Assembly: GCA_946184295.1 (NCBI GenBank)
Contig: CAMHEZ010000001.1
Coordinates: 1-64,000 of the forward strand
DNA from: an uncultured Clostridia bacterium
GTDB lineage: Bacteria; Bacillota; Clostridia; Oscillospirales; Acutalibacteraceae
Length of the DNA stretch: 64,000 nucleotides
Reading direction: 5' to 3'
The translations under genes were made by a program, and so were the position numbers. The number at the start of each line of letters is the position of its first letter. The first letter of the stretch is position 1. Of this stretch, positions 14,790-22,162 are shown piece after piece. The notes beneath the pieces were generated by a model. That model saw only the letters and a program-made list of their open reading frames with translations, was not told the origin of the DNA and did not search any database.

Positions 14790-17234
14790 TTACTTGGTCT
14801 TGACCTTCTGCTCCAGCTTGGTGCTCTCCTTGTAAGGACGGAACAGCATGAAGCCGAAGAATGCAAGCAGGATAATCGCCGCAATCAGGCCAATGACATT
14901 CAGGTTGCCCGTGACAGCGGAACCAATCTGATAAACAATGAGAGACACCGCATAGGCAAAACCGCACTGATAGCCAATGGCAAACCACGTCCACTTGGCG
15001 GAGTTCATCTCGCGTTTGATCGCGCCGATGGCCGCAAAGCAGGGTGCGCACAGCAGGTTGAAGATGAGGAAGGAGTAAGCGGAGAGCGAAGTAAATTCCG
15101 CCTGCATATTGTTCCAGATCTGCCAGCCGTTTTCCGCCACTTCGTCGAAACCGCCATAGAGAACGCCGAACGTACCGACGACATTTTCCTTGGCAATCAG
15201 ACCGGTGACGGCCGCCACAGCAGCCTTCCAGTCGCCCCAGCCGAGAGGCGCAAAAATCCATGCAATCGCGTTACCGATGTTAGCCAGAACAGAATCATTC
15301 AGATCGTCAACCATGCCGAAGCCGCCGTCCGTGAAGCCAAAGCCCTGGAGGAACCACAGCACGATGGTAGAAAGAAGAATGACCGTACCGGCCTTCTTTA
15401 CGAAGGACCAACCGCGCTCCCACATGGAACGCAGCACACTGCCGACAGTGGGCAGATGGTAAGCAGGCAGCTCCATGACAAAGGGAGCCGGGTCGCCCGC
15501 AAACATCTTCGTCTTTTTCAGCATGATACCGGAAACGATAATCGCCGCCACGCCCACAAAGTAGGCACTGGGTGCCACCCATGCCGCGCCGCCGAAGAGC
15601 GCACCCGCAATCAGCGCAATAATGGGGAGCTTCGCGCCGCAGGGAATAAAGGTGGTGGTCATGATGGTCATACGGCGGTCGCGCTCGTTTTCAATGGTAC
15701 GCGAAGCCATAACGCCGGGAACACCGCAACCCATGCCAATGAGCATCGGGATAAAGGATTTGCCCGACAGACCGAATTTGCGGAACACTCTGTCCATGAT
15801 AAAGGCAATACGCGCCATATAGCCGCAGCCTTCCAAAAAAGCGAGGAAAAGGAAGAGCACGAGCATCTGGGGCAGGAAGCCGAGTACAGCGCCGACGCCC
15901 GCCACAATACCGTCGAGAATCAGGCTCTTGAGCCAATCGGAGCAGCCGATCGCGTCCAGACCGCTCTCAATCAATGCCGGAATACCGGGAATCCACACAC
16001 CGTAATCAGCCGGGTCGGGTTCTTCCGCTTCCGCGGCCTCTGTGTACTTTGCATAGTCAACCGCAAATTTTTCTTCCACGTTGCCCTCGTCGTCGAAAAT
16101 TTCGGCAATCGGGGTAGGACTGAGCGTCTTGAACTGCTCTTCTGTCAGCACCGCGTCTTCTTCCAACTCGATACCGGCTGCTTCGGCAGCAGCGGCAACC
16201 GCGTCCAATGCGGCAGCAGGCTCTACATACTCTTCCGCTGCTTCCTCATAGGCGGAGGAACCGATGCCAAAGAGATGATAACCGTCGCCAAAGAGGTTGT
16301 CATTCACCCAGTCGGTACCCATCGTACCGACGGTGCTGATGGAGAAGTAGTAAACAATAAACATCACCAGCGCAAAAATCGGAAGCGCAAGCCAACGGTT
16401 GGTGACAATCCTGTCGATCTTGTCGGAGGTAGTGAGAGCGCCGACTTTGGCTTTTTTGAGGCAACCCTTGATGATGGAGGCGATGTAGACATATCGCTCA
16501 TTGGTGATAATGCTCTCGGCATCGTCGTCAAGCTCTGTCTCCGCTGCCTGAATGTCCTTCTCAATATGTTCGAGCTTTTCGGCGGGAATGTTCATCTGCT
16601 CCAGCACCTTGTCATCGCGCTCGAAGATCTTGATAGCATACCAGCGCTGCTGTGCCTCGGGCATATCGTGAACCGTGACTTCCTCGATGTGAGCCAGTGC
16701 GTGCTCCACCGGACCAGAGAAGGTGTGCTGCGGCACGGTGGCCGCACCCTTGGCGGCTTCCACGGTCGCTTCGGCAGCCTCCATCACGCCGGTGCCTTTC
16801 AGAGCGGAGATTTCCATGACTTTGCAGCCGAGCTGTCTGGACAGCTCTTCTACATTGATTTTGTCACCGTTCTTGTTGACAACGTCCATCATGTTGACAG
16901 CGACGACAACCGGGATACCCAGTTCGGTGAGCTGCGTGGTCAGATAGAGGTTTCTTTCGAGGTTGGTGCCGTCGATGATGTTGAGAATCGCGTTGGGACG
17001 CTCGTTGATGAGGTAATTTCTCGCGACAACTTCCTCCAGCGTGTAGGGCGACAGCGAGTAAATGCCCGGCAAGTCCATGATGACGACGTCGTCATGCTTC
17101 TTGAGCTTGCCTTCCTTCTTTTCCACGGTTACGCCCGGCCAGTTGCCGACAAACTGGTTAGAACCGGTCAGCGCGTTAAAGAGCGTGGTTTTACCGGAGT
17201 TAGGGTTACCCGCAAGGGCAATTTTCATATCCAT
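14790..17234 (-). CDS. feoB: ferrous iron transporter FeoB
   Basis: About 814 residues. The N-terminal GTPase domain has G1 GNPNSGKTT, G3 DLPG and G4 NMMD, then a helical spacer domain and two Gate/Nucleoside-recognition membrane blocks with about ten helices. FeoB takes up Fe2+ across the cytoplasmic membrane. An unusual insert of roughly 110 residues, rich in Ala and Glu, lies in the loop after the first membrane helix (about residues 305-420), which makes the protein longer than the common 650-770. ATG 17234 is preferred over 17246, which overlaps the ribosome site. It follows two feoA genes. Confidence 0.95.
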   Translation of the reverse strand: MDMKIALAGNPNSGKTTLFNALTGSNQFVGNWPGVTVEKKEGKLKKHDDVVIMDLPGIYSLSPYTLEEVVARNYLINERPNAILNIIDGTNLERNLYLTTQLTELGIPVVVAVNMMDVVNKNGDKINVEELSRQLGCKVMEISALKGTGVMEAAEATVEAAKGAATVPQHTFSGPVEHALAHIEEVTVHDMPEAQQRWYAIKIFERDDKVLEQMNIPAEKLEHIEKDIQAAETELDDDAESIITNERYVYIASIIKGCLKKAKVGALTTSDKIDRIVTNRWLALPIFALVMFIVYYFSISTVGTMGTDWVNDNLFGDGYHLFGIGSSAYEEAAEEYVEPAAALDAVAAAAEAAGIELEEDAVLTEEQFKTLSPTPIAEIFDDEGNVEEKFAVDYAKYTEAAEAEEPDPADYGVWIPGIPALIESGLDAIGCSDWLKSLILDGIVAGVGAVLGFLPQMLVLFLFLAFLEGCGYMARIAFIMDRVFRKFGLSGKSFIPMLIGMGCGVPGVMASRTIENERDRRMTIMTTTFIPCGAKLPIIALIAGALFGGAAWVAPSAYFVGVAAIIVSGIMLKKTKMFAGDPAPFVMELPAYHLPTVGSVLRSMWERGWSFVKKAGTVILLSTIVLWFLQGFGFTDGGFGMVDDLNDSVLANIGNAIAWIFAPLGWGDWKAAVAAVTGLIAKENVVGTFGVLYGGFDEVAENGWQIWNNMQAEFTSLSAYSFLIFNLLCAPCFAAIGAIKREMNSAKWTWFAIGYQCGFAYAVSLIVYQIGSAVTGNLNVIGLIAAIILLAFFGFMLFRPYKESTKLEQKVKTK

Positions 17235-17283
17235 TTTTGCAATCATCCTTTCAATGAATTTTGAATTAGCTTCATTTAATTGA

Positions 17284-17299
17284 ATTAGTTTTTGCTAAC
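17284..17299. promoter_or_regulatory. RTTAG-N6-CTAAC palindrome, site 3
   Basis: ATTAGTTTTTGCTAAC in the feoA-feoB gap, about 50 bp upstream of the feoB start. Same form as sites at 14384 and 17954. Confidence 0.4.
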
Positions 17300-17372
17300 A
17301 GACAGGGTTCAAAGAAACGTTCAACGGAATTTGCGGTTGAAACAATTCCGCAGAACGCCATCATAACCGATA

Positions 17373-17609
17373 TTACTCAGCGGCAGCAGGTTCGACCTCA
17401 ATCATCTCGGCATCCGCCTTGCGAATCGAAAGCTCATAACCTCTAACGGTCACTTCCACCGGGTCGCCCAGCGGCGCCACCTTGCGCACATAGACCGTCA
17501 CGCCCTTGGTGATGCCCATATCCATGATTCTGCGCTTGACCGCGCCTTCCCCGTGGAGCTTGACCACCTTGACGGTGTCGCCGATCTTGGCCTGTTTCAA
17601 TGTGTTCAT
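17373..17609 (-). CDS. feoA: FeoA-domain protein
   Basis: 78 residues, one SH3-like FeoA domain: GDTVKVVKLHGEG near the start, MDMGITKGVTVYVRKVAPLGDPVEVTVRGYELSIR-type strands in the middle (key residues MGI, P, G-Y), and an acidic end. FeoA binds the FeoB complex and is needed for full Fe2+ uptake. It is the second of two feoA genes. It lies 46 bp after the first and 138 bp before feoB, with a hairpin (CGGAATT..AATTCCG) and a RTTAG-N6-CTAAC site in the gap to feoB. Confidence 0.92.
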   Translation of the reverse strand: MNTLKQAKIGDTVKVVKLHGEGAVKRRIMDMGITKGVTVYVRKVAPLGDPVEVTVRGYELSIRKADAEMIEVEPAAAE

Positions 17610-17655
17610 CGTGTTTTTTCCTCCTGTTTTTCTATGTAAAACGGCTCCATCAAGC

Positions 17656-17868
17656 TCACACCATGATCTTGTTGGCCATTTCCTTGCTGATTGCCACGCG
17701 GGAATCCTTGACGTTTACGATCAGATTGCCGCCCATTGTCGTCACCACCGTGACGCTGCCGCCGGGCACAAAACCCAAATCCTCCAGATGAGAACGCACC
17801 TCCGGGTTTCCGCCAACCTTTTTGATGATATTTTCTTCTCCCATATCCACTAAACTCAAAGGCATCAT
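17656..17868 (-). CDS. feoA: FeoA-domain protein, first copy
   Basis: 70 residues. The order HLEDLGFVPGGSVTVVTTMGGNLIVNVKDSRVAI is the FeoA pattern (LG-x-x-x-G, then G-N-L-I and D-S-R-V-A-I). It differs clearly from the second copy downstream, so the two are old paralogues rather than a recent duplication. Two-FeoA arrangements are common in Clostridia, where one copy may bind the GTPase domain and the other may regulate. It is the first gene of the feo operon, after a strong promoter with an overlapping palindrome. The ribosome site AAGGAAGG supports the start. Confidence 0.9.
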   Translation of the reverse strand: MMPLSLVDMGEENIIKKVGGNPEVRSHLEDLGFVPGGSVTVVTTMGGNLIVNVKDSRVAISKEMANKIMV

Positions 17869-17953
17869 GCTGTTTCCTTCCTTAAATAAAATGTGACATC
17901 AACCTATGCTGTCATGGAAGTTTAAATGAACTAACTTAGCAATGACAAATTCG

Positions 17954-17969
17954 ATTAGATGTCCCTAAC
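17954..17969. promoter_or_regulatory. RTTAG-N6-CTAAC palindrome, site 1 (feo operator candidate)
   Basis: ATTAGATGTCCCTAAC lies just downstream of the feo -10 box and covers the expected start of transcription, the normal place for a repressor. Together with sites 2 and 3 it suggests a shared, possibly iron-responsive regulator. Confidence 0.55.
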
Positions 17970-17976
17970 CTTGCTT

Positions 17977-18005
17977 ATGATAACACCCTGTTACGCTTTT
18001 GTCAA
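17977..18005 (-). promoter_or_regulatory. sigma-A promoter of the feo operon
   Basis: Minus strand TTGACA (18000-18005), 17-nt spacer, TATCAT (17977-17982). The leader to the first feoA is about 100 nt. Confidence 0.8.
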
Positions 18006-18070
18006 TAGCTTTTTAAGATTTTTTGAACACAAATTTACGATTGAATTTTTGGTAGTTTTTGTTGAAACAG

Positions 18071-18109
18071 AAAAAGCGCTGCCCGACTTTTCCAAATCGG
18101 ACAGCGCTG
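18071..18109 (-). terminator. intrinsic terminator of the ppk-DUF4250 unit
   Basis: Minus strand AGCGCTGTCCGA pairs with TCGGGCAGCGCT and is followed by TTTTTCTG. It ends the transcript before the feo promoter. Confidence 0.85.
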
Positions 18110-18120
18110 ATGTTTATATT

Positions 18121-18297
18121 TTACTTAAAACTGTTCAGCGTCTCGTCATAGACATAGCCGATTTCCGCCAGATCCGCGGTCAGTTTCGCCTTGTCCACGT
18201 CCATATCCTCACACAGCGCATCGAGTGAATCGTATTGGTCGCGCAGCTTCATATTGATGACACTTAACAGCATAAATTTGTCCTTTGGCAAATCCAT
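18121..18297 (-). CDS. DUF4250 protein
   Basis: 58 residues from ATG 18297 with AAAGG at eleven bases; an in-frame GTG at 18309 is too near that site. It has the DUF4250 signature: DLPKDKFMLLSVINMKLRD, then SLDALCEDMDVD and a C-terminal IGYVYD-x3-NSF segment. These are small soluble clostridial proteins of unknown function. It follows the polyphosphate kinase gene in the same direction by 69 bp and is closed by a strong terminator, so both may be read from one message. Confidence 0.85.
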   Translation of the reverse strand: MDLPKDKFMLLSVINMKLRDQYDSLDALCEDMDVDKAKLTADLAEIGYVYDETLNSFK

Positions 18298-18366
18298 ATC
18301 GTAATACACCTTTCTTATATTACATTTTGGAATTTCTCAGATAAAATCAAACCCATTCCGGATCGA

Positions 18367-20685
18367 TTAAAACGTGTCGTCCTCGTCTTCGTCCAGGTAG
18401 TCATAACCGTATTGATAATCATAACTGCCGTAAATCGGGGCATCGCCAATCTCGTCGTCCTCATCTTCCCCGGATTCATCATCATATCCGGCATACCCGG
18501 CAGCAAGCGATTCATCATAAGAAACATCGTGATAATCGTCGTAATCCAGCACATCACCGATGTCGTCATGGTCGGGAGATTCTTCCAAGTCAGGGTGCGC
18601 GATGATTTTATCCTCATTATAGACGGAGGATTCTTCTTCCTCCTCCTTGTAGTCATAATCAATGAGGGCTTCCTGCGAATTGATCTTTTCGCCTTCGATA
18701 CGGTGATAGGTGCCGTCGCTGCTCAGGCGGCGCGCCTTGACGGTGTCGCTCCAATACATATTGATGTCGGACTTGATCTGGGCGAAGACGTCGGGATCTT
18801 CGATCGGGAAGAGCAGTTCCACGCGGTGATCGAGGTTGCGGGTCATCCAGTCGGCCGAGCTGAGGAAGAGCTTCTGCTCGGTGCCTTCCGCGCCGAAGAG
18901 ATAGACGCGGCTGTGTTCGAGGAAGCGTCCGACGACCGAGCGCACCTCCACATTCTCACTCAAACCCGGCACGCCCGGCCGCAGGCAGCAGATGCCGCGC
19001 ACAAACAGCCGCACGTCCACACCCGCGGCAGCCGCCTTGAACAGTTCCCGCACGATGTCGGGGTCGGCGAGAGAATTCATCTTGGCGAAGATGGCGGCAG
19101 GCTGTCCCGCCTTGGCCTTCTTCTTCTCCGCGCGAATGAGATTAGTGAACGTCACGCGCAACGCGTGAGGCGCCATGATGAGCTTCTGCATGACGGGAGC
19201 TTTGAAATAACCCGTGATGGAATTGAAGAAAACCGTCGCGTCCTCACCGAGCTGACGGTCGGAGGTGAGCAGCGAATAGTCAGTATACATTCTGGCGGTC
19301 ACGTCGTTGTAATTGCCCGTGCCGAGATGAAGATACCGCTTGATGCCGTCGGTCTCGCGGCGGACAATCAGCGTGATCTTGGAATGGGTTTTCAGACCTG
19401 CCACGCCGTAGATGACGTGCGCCCCCATCTGGGAGAGGTGCTCACCAAATTCAATATTATTTTCCTCATCGAACCGCGCCTTGACCTCCACCAGCGCCGT
19501 GACCTGCTTGCCGTTGTCTGCGGCACGCTCCAGCGCGGCGACGATAGGACTATTGTTGGACACGCGGTAAAGGGTTTGTTTGATGGCCAGCACATCGGGG
19601 TCGTCCGCCGCCTCGTCCAGCAGGCGCACCACCGGATCAAAGCTGTCGAAGGGGTGATACATCAGGATATCCTTGCGGGTAATCACGTCAAAGATGCTCT
19701 CGTTGGTCTTGAGTTCGGGGCATATCTTGGCCGTATAGGGGCGGTCCTTCAAATGCTCGAAACCGGGCAGCGAATAGAGTTGCTTCATAAGGAAGGTCAG
19801 GTTGATGGGACCGTCAATCTCGTAAATATCGCGCTTCTCGATTTCCAGCTTCTTTTGCAGGAATTTGAGCATCTTGGGGTGCGCGCCCTTGGCGATTTCC
19901 AGACGAATGACCGAGCCGCGCTTGCGCTCTTTCAGCGAGTTTTTAATTTCGCTGAGCAGGTCGATGGCCTCTTCTTCATCAAAGGACAAGTCGCCGTTTC
20001 GCGTAATTCTGTATGGCACGCAGTCGATGACGGTATAGCCGGAGAAGAGCTTGGCGATATTCATCTTAATGATTTCCTCAATCGGCACGAAGATATAGCC
20101 AAATTCCGAGGGCAGCTTAATGAGTCGCTGCAAGTTGTCCGGCACCTGCACGGTGGCAAAGACCGGCTTTTCGCCACCGCAGTCGAGCAGCACGCCGATG
20201 TTCAGACTCTTGTTGAGAATCAGCGGGAAGGGATGGCTACGGTCCACGGCCAGGGGGGTGAGTACGGGGTAAATGGCATTGTCGAAGAGACTCTTGCAGA
20301 AACGCACCTGATCGTCCCGCAGGGAATCGCTGTGAATAATAATGATGCCATTGGCGCGCAGTTCCGGGATAATGGAATCGTGATAGATGGCATATTCCTT
20401 ATCACACAGCACATGAGCGCGCTCGCTGATGGCAATCAACTGCTGTTTCGGGGTCATGCCCGCAGGGTCCACCGCGTCATAACGGGCGCGGAGCTGATCG
20501 CGGATAGACGCCACGCGCACCATGAAAAATTCGTCGAGGTTGGACGTGACGATAGACAAAAATTTAATTCTTTCAAATACCGGGTTTTCCTCCGCCACGG
20601 CCTGCATCATGACGCGGTGATTGAACTCCAGCCAGCTCAATTCACGGTTGATGTAGTGTTCGGGCAGAATGGTTACGGATGCCAT
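18367..20685 (-). CDS. ppk1: polyphosphate kinase 1 with acidic C-terminal tail
   Basis: 772 residues. N-terminal INRELSWLEFNHRV, the TSNLDEFFMVRV segment, then two phospholipase-D-like catalytic domains. The autophosphorylated His lies in YLHLGTGNYND, and the second conserved His in LEHSRVYLFG. PPK1 makes polyphosphate from ATP at the membrane. The last about 95 residues are an extra tail rich in Asp, Glu and Tyr (for example DDYHDVSYDE and YDYLDEDEDD) that PPK1 enzymes normally lack; the usual length is about 690-720. The ATG at 20685 follows AAGGAGCG. The DUF4250 gene follows it. Confidence 0.95.
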   Translation of the reverse strand: MASVTILPEHYINRELSWLEFNHRVMMQAVAEENPVFERIKFLSIVTSNLDEFFMVRVASIRDQLRARYDAVDPAGMTPKQQLIAISERAHVLCDKEYAIYHDSIIPELRANGIIIIHSDSLRDDQVRFCKSLFDNAIYPVLTPLAVDRSHPFPLILNKSLNIGVLLDCGGEKPVFATVQVPDNLQRLIKLPSEFGYIFVPIEEIIKMNIAKLFSGYTVIDCVPYRITRNGDLSFDEEEAIDLLSEIKNSLKERKRGSVIRLEIAKGAHPKMLKFLQKKLEIEKRDIYEIDGPINLTFLMKQLYSLPGFEHLKDRPYTAKICPELKTNESIFDVITRKDILMYHPFDSFDPVVRLLDEAADDPDVLAIKQTLYRVSNNSPIVAALERAADNGKQVTALVEVKARFDEENNIEFGEHLSQMGAHVIYGVAGLKTHSKITLIVRRETDGIKRYLHLGTGNYNDVTARMYTDYSLLTSDRQLGEDATVFFNSITGYFKAPVMQKLIMAPHALRVTFTNLIRAEKKKAKAGQPAAIFAKMNSLADPDIVRELFKAAAAGVDVRLFVRGICCLRPGVPGLSENVEVRSVVGRFLEHSRVYLFGAEGTEQKLFLSSADWMTRNLDHRVELLFPIEDPDVFAQIKSDINMYWSDTVKARRLSSDGTYHRIEGEKINSQEALIDYDYKEEEEESSVYNEDKIIAHPDLEESPDHDDIGDVLDYDDYHDVSYDESLAAGYAGYDDESGEDEDDEIGDAPIYGSYDYQYGYDYLDEDEDDTF

Positions 20686-20843
20686 AAAAAAGACGCTCCT
20701 TCTGAAATCGTATCATAAAATGAGGGTATATACTTGCATACGGTGTATATTATAGCACTCCGAATTGTCAAATGCAACAAATAATCATGGCTGTTTCAAC
20801 AAATTTTACAGATAGGAACACCAATCAAAATCAGGATTGACAA

Positions 20844-20872
20844 TTGACAAACGCGAAAAGCAGGTGTATAAT
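20844..20872 (+). promoter_or_regulatory. promoter of the antitoxin RNA
   Basis: TTGACA (20844-20849), 17-nt spacer, TATAAT (20867-20872): a perfect consensus with no plus-strand open reading frame behind it. It drives a short RNA towards the toxin gene. Confidence 0.85.
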
Positions 20873-20879
20873 AAAGATA

Positions 20880-20977
20880 TAGACAGGGCGTTCCCTAATA
20901 GACGACGCTCCGAAAAACTTCAAGGTATAAAAGAAATTAACCGCAAAGTTTCTGAGGCTAGGCGGTTATTTCTTTTT
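20880..20977 (+). ncRNA. type I antitoxin RNA (antisense to toxin mRNA 3' end)
   Basis: A transcript of about 98 nt is bounded by the perfect promoter at 20844-20872 and an intrinsic terminator (AACCGC 20939-20944 with GCGGTT 20962-20967, then ATTTCTTTTT). The opposite strand carries the toxin mRNA, whose stop codon (20966-20968) lies in this hairpin. The two RNAs overlap at their 3' ends, the layout seen in txpA/ratA-type and bsrG/SR4-type loci. The exact ends are inferred. Confidence 0.7.
20939..20977. terminator. shared terminator of toxin and antitoxin RNAs
   Basis: AACCGC...GCGGTT hairpin with T-rich tracts on both sides (ATTTCTTTTT on plus, TTAATTTCTTTT on minus), so it can stop both converging transcripts. 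Confidence 0.75.
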
Positions 20978-21061
20978 GTTCATGTTCATGAGTACAACGA
21001 CCAAATTGATGATCGTGCAAACCATTATCACAAATGTGAACAGCTCTGCATATGTCACCAT
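20966..21061 (-). CDS. holin-like type I toxin peptide
   Basis: 31 residues from ATG 21061, preceded by the very strong site GGAGGTGATG. The peptide opens MVTYAELFTFVIM, has one transmembrane helix (about residues 6-26) and ends in NMNKKK. This is the form of the putative holin-like toxin family (TxpA/BsrG relatives), which act by inserting into the cell's own membrane. The mRNA starts near 21210 and has a long structured leader that can hide the ribosome site. An antisense RNA overlaps its 3' end. It is too short for most gene callers. Confidence 0.82.
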   Translation of the reverse strand: MVTYAELFTFVIMVCTIINLVVVLMNMNKKK

Positions 21062-21068
21062 GACATCA

Positions 21069-21156
21069 CCTCCGATTTCCAAAGGATTTCGGAGGAAAAA
21101 GAAATCTGAAATTCTGAAATTTCGCCTCCGATTACATTGTAAAATAGAAATCGGAG
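21069..21156 (-). promoter_or_regulatory. toxin mRNA leader that sequesters the ribosome site
   Basis: On the minus strand CCTCCGA pairs with TCGGAGG (arms 21089-21095 and 21069-21075), the latter being the Shine-Dalgarno sequence. Further 5' another hairpin has arms CTCCGATT and AATCGGAG (21126-21133, 21149-21156). The 5'-most arm CTCCGATTTC can also pair 10 bp with GAAATCGGAG at the ribosome site. Alternative folds that block translation are typical of type I toxin messages. Confidence 0.65.
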
Positions 21157-21216
21157 CGCCGCCTGTATTCATCTATTGTCGCAGGACAAAGCGGGAACAC
21201 CCTGTCTGCAACTCTC

Positions 21217-21245
21217 ATCATATCATAGCTTCGGTAGTTTGTCAA
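21217..21245 (-). promoter_or_regulatory. toxin promoter
   Basis: Minus strand TTGACA (21240-21245), 17-nt spacer, TATGAT (21217-21222). It gives a 5' leader of about 150 nt before the toxin ATG. Confidence 0.75.
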
Positions 21246-21267
21246 ATTCTTTATGTGAGAAGAAACA

Positions 21268-21325
21268 GCCGCCCCATATCAGTTCCATTTAAGAAGCGAT
21301 ATGGGGCGGTTATTTTTCTGTTTTA
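21268..21325 (+). terminator. strong hairpin with T-rich tail, no obvious upstream gene
   Basis: CCGCCCCATATC pairs with GATATGGGGCGG and is followed by TTATTTTTCTGTTTT. Nothing on the plus strand between the antitoxin terminator and this hairpin looks like a gene. Its GGCGGTTATTTnTnT tail resembles that of the antitoxin terminator at 20961-20977. Confidence 0.6.
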
Positions 21326-21339
21326 CCATGATAAAAAAA

Positions 21340-21368
21340 TTGACTAATGGTAAATTTAATGATATAAT
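21340..21368 (+). promoter_or_regulatory. promoter of thrH
   Basis: TTGACT (21340-21345), 17-nt spacer, TATAAT (21363-21368), about 43 nt before the start codon. Confidence 0.8.
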
Positions 21369-21417
21369 GGCAGATGTTCCCACACAAGAATGAACATAGG
21401 AAAGGAAGACCCATCAA

Positions 21418-22023
21418 ATGTATATCACCTGTCTGGATTTGGAAGGCGTTCTCGTACCGGAAATCTGGATTGCCTTCTCGGAGGCCACCGGCATTCCCGA
21501 ACTGAAAAAGACCACCCGTGATGAGCCGGATTATGATAAGCTCATGAAATACCGCATCGCCATTCTGAAGGAGCACGGTCTTGGTCTCAAAGAGATTCAG
21601 GATGTGATCGCCACCATCGACCCCATGCCCGGCGCGAAGGAATTTCTCGACGCGCTGCGCGAAATGGGGCAGGTCATTATCATCAGCGACACCTTCAAGG
21701 AGTTCGCCGCCCCGCTCATGAAGAAGCTCGGCTGGCCGACCATTTTCTGCAATTCGCTGGTTGTCAATGAAAACGGAGAAGTCGTCGATTTCAAGATGCG
21801 TGTTGCGCAGTCCAAGCTTACCACCGTCAAGGCGCTCCAGTCCATCGGCTACGACACCATCGCCAGCGGCGACAGCTACAACGACCTCGCCATGATTAAG
21901 GCCAGCAAGGCCGGTTTCCTCTTCCGTTCCACCGAGCAGATCAAGGCCGACAACCCCGACCTCCCCGCCTTTGAAACCTACGACGAGCTTCTTGCCGCCA
22001 TCAAGGCCGCCACGGCAGAATAA
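21418..22023 (+). CDS. thrH: ThrH-type phosphoserine phosphatase / homoserine phosphotransferase
   Basis: 201 residues. It opens with CLDLEGVLVPEIWIAF, the HAD motif I of ThrH (Asp nucleophile followed by LEGVL). HAD motif II is the SDT in IIISDTFKEF, and motif IV is GDSYNDLAM. ThrH, first described in Pseudomonas aeruginosa, is both a phosphoserine phosphatase and a transfer enzyme moving phosphate from phosphoserine to homoserine, linking serine and threonine synthesis. The gene has its own promoter and terminator, so it is monocistronic. The ribosome site is AAAGGAAG. Confidence 0.92.
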   Translation: MYITCLDLEGVLVPEIWIAFSEATGIPELKKTTRDEPDYDKLMKYRIAILKEHGLGLKEIQDVIATIDPMPGAKEFLDALREMGQVIIISDTFKEFAAPLMKKLGWPTIFCNSLVVNENGEVVDFKMRVAQSKLTTVKALQSIGYDTIASGDSYNDLAMIKASKAGFLFRSTEQIKADNPDLPAFETYDELLAAIKAATAE

Positions 22024-22047
22024 TATTTTTTCATGAAGAGATAACGC

Positions 22048-22091
22048 ACCCCGCATACGGAATGTTTTTCCGCATGCGGGGAATTTTTATG
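22048..22091 (+). terminator. intrinsic terminator after thrH
   Basis: CCCCGCATACGGA pairs with TCCGCATGCGGGG (one mismatch) and is followed by AATTTTTAT. Confidence 0.85.
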
Positions 22092-22102
22092 AATGTCGGA
22101 AT

Positions 22103-22130
22103 TTGATAGTTTTCTCTTCCCGTATATAAT
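22103..22130 (+). promoter_or_regulatory. promoter of the resolvase gene
   Basis: TTGATA (22103-22108), 16-nt spacer, TATAAT (22125-22130). Confidence 0.65.
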
Positions 22131-22162
22131 GAAAAGCACCAATACGGAAAGGACTTGATTAT

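Noticed and set aside
15456-17264. 602-codon plus-strand frame opposite feoB
   Set aside because: Antisense shadow of feoB. The same reasoning excludes the long plus-strand frames at 8987-10681 and 11942-13348.
14384-17969. Classic DtxR/IdeR or Fur boxes at feo
   Set aside because: Half-sites look like DtxR boxes but are 6 bp apart instead of 1. No Fur-type GATAATGATAATC pattern was seen.
18412-20718. 768-codon plus-strand frame opposite ppk1
   Set aside because: Pure antisense shadow of the polyphosphate kinase gene; the product has no recognisable domains.
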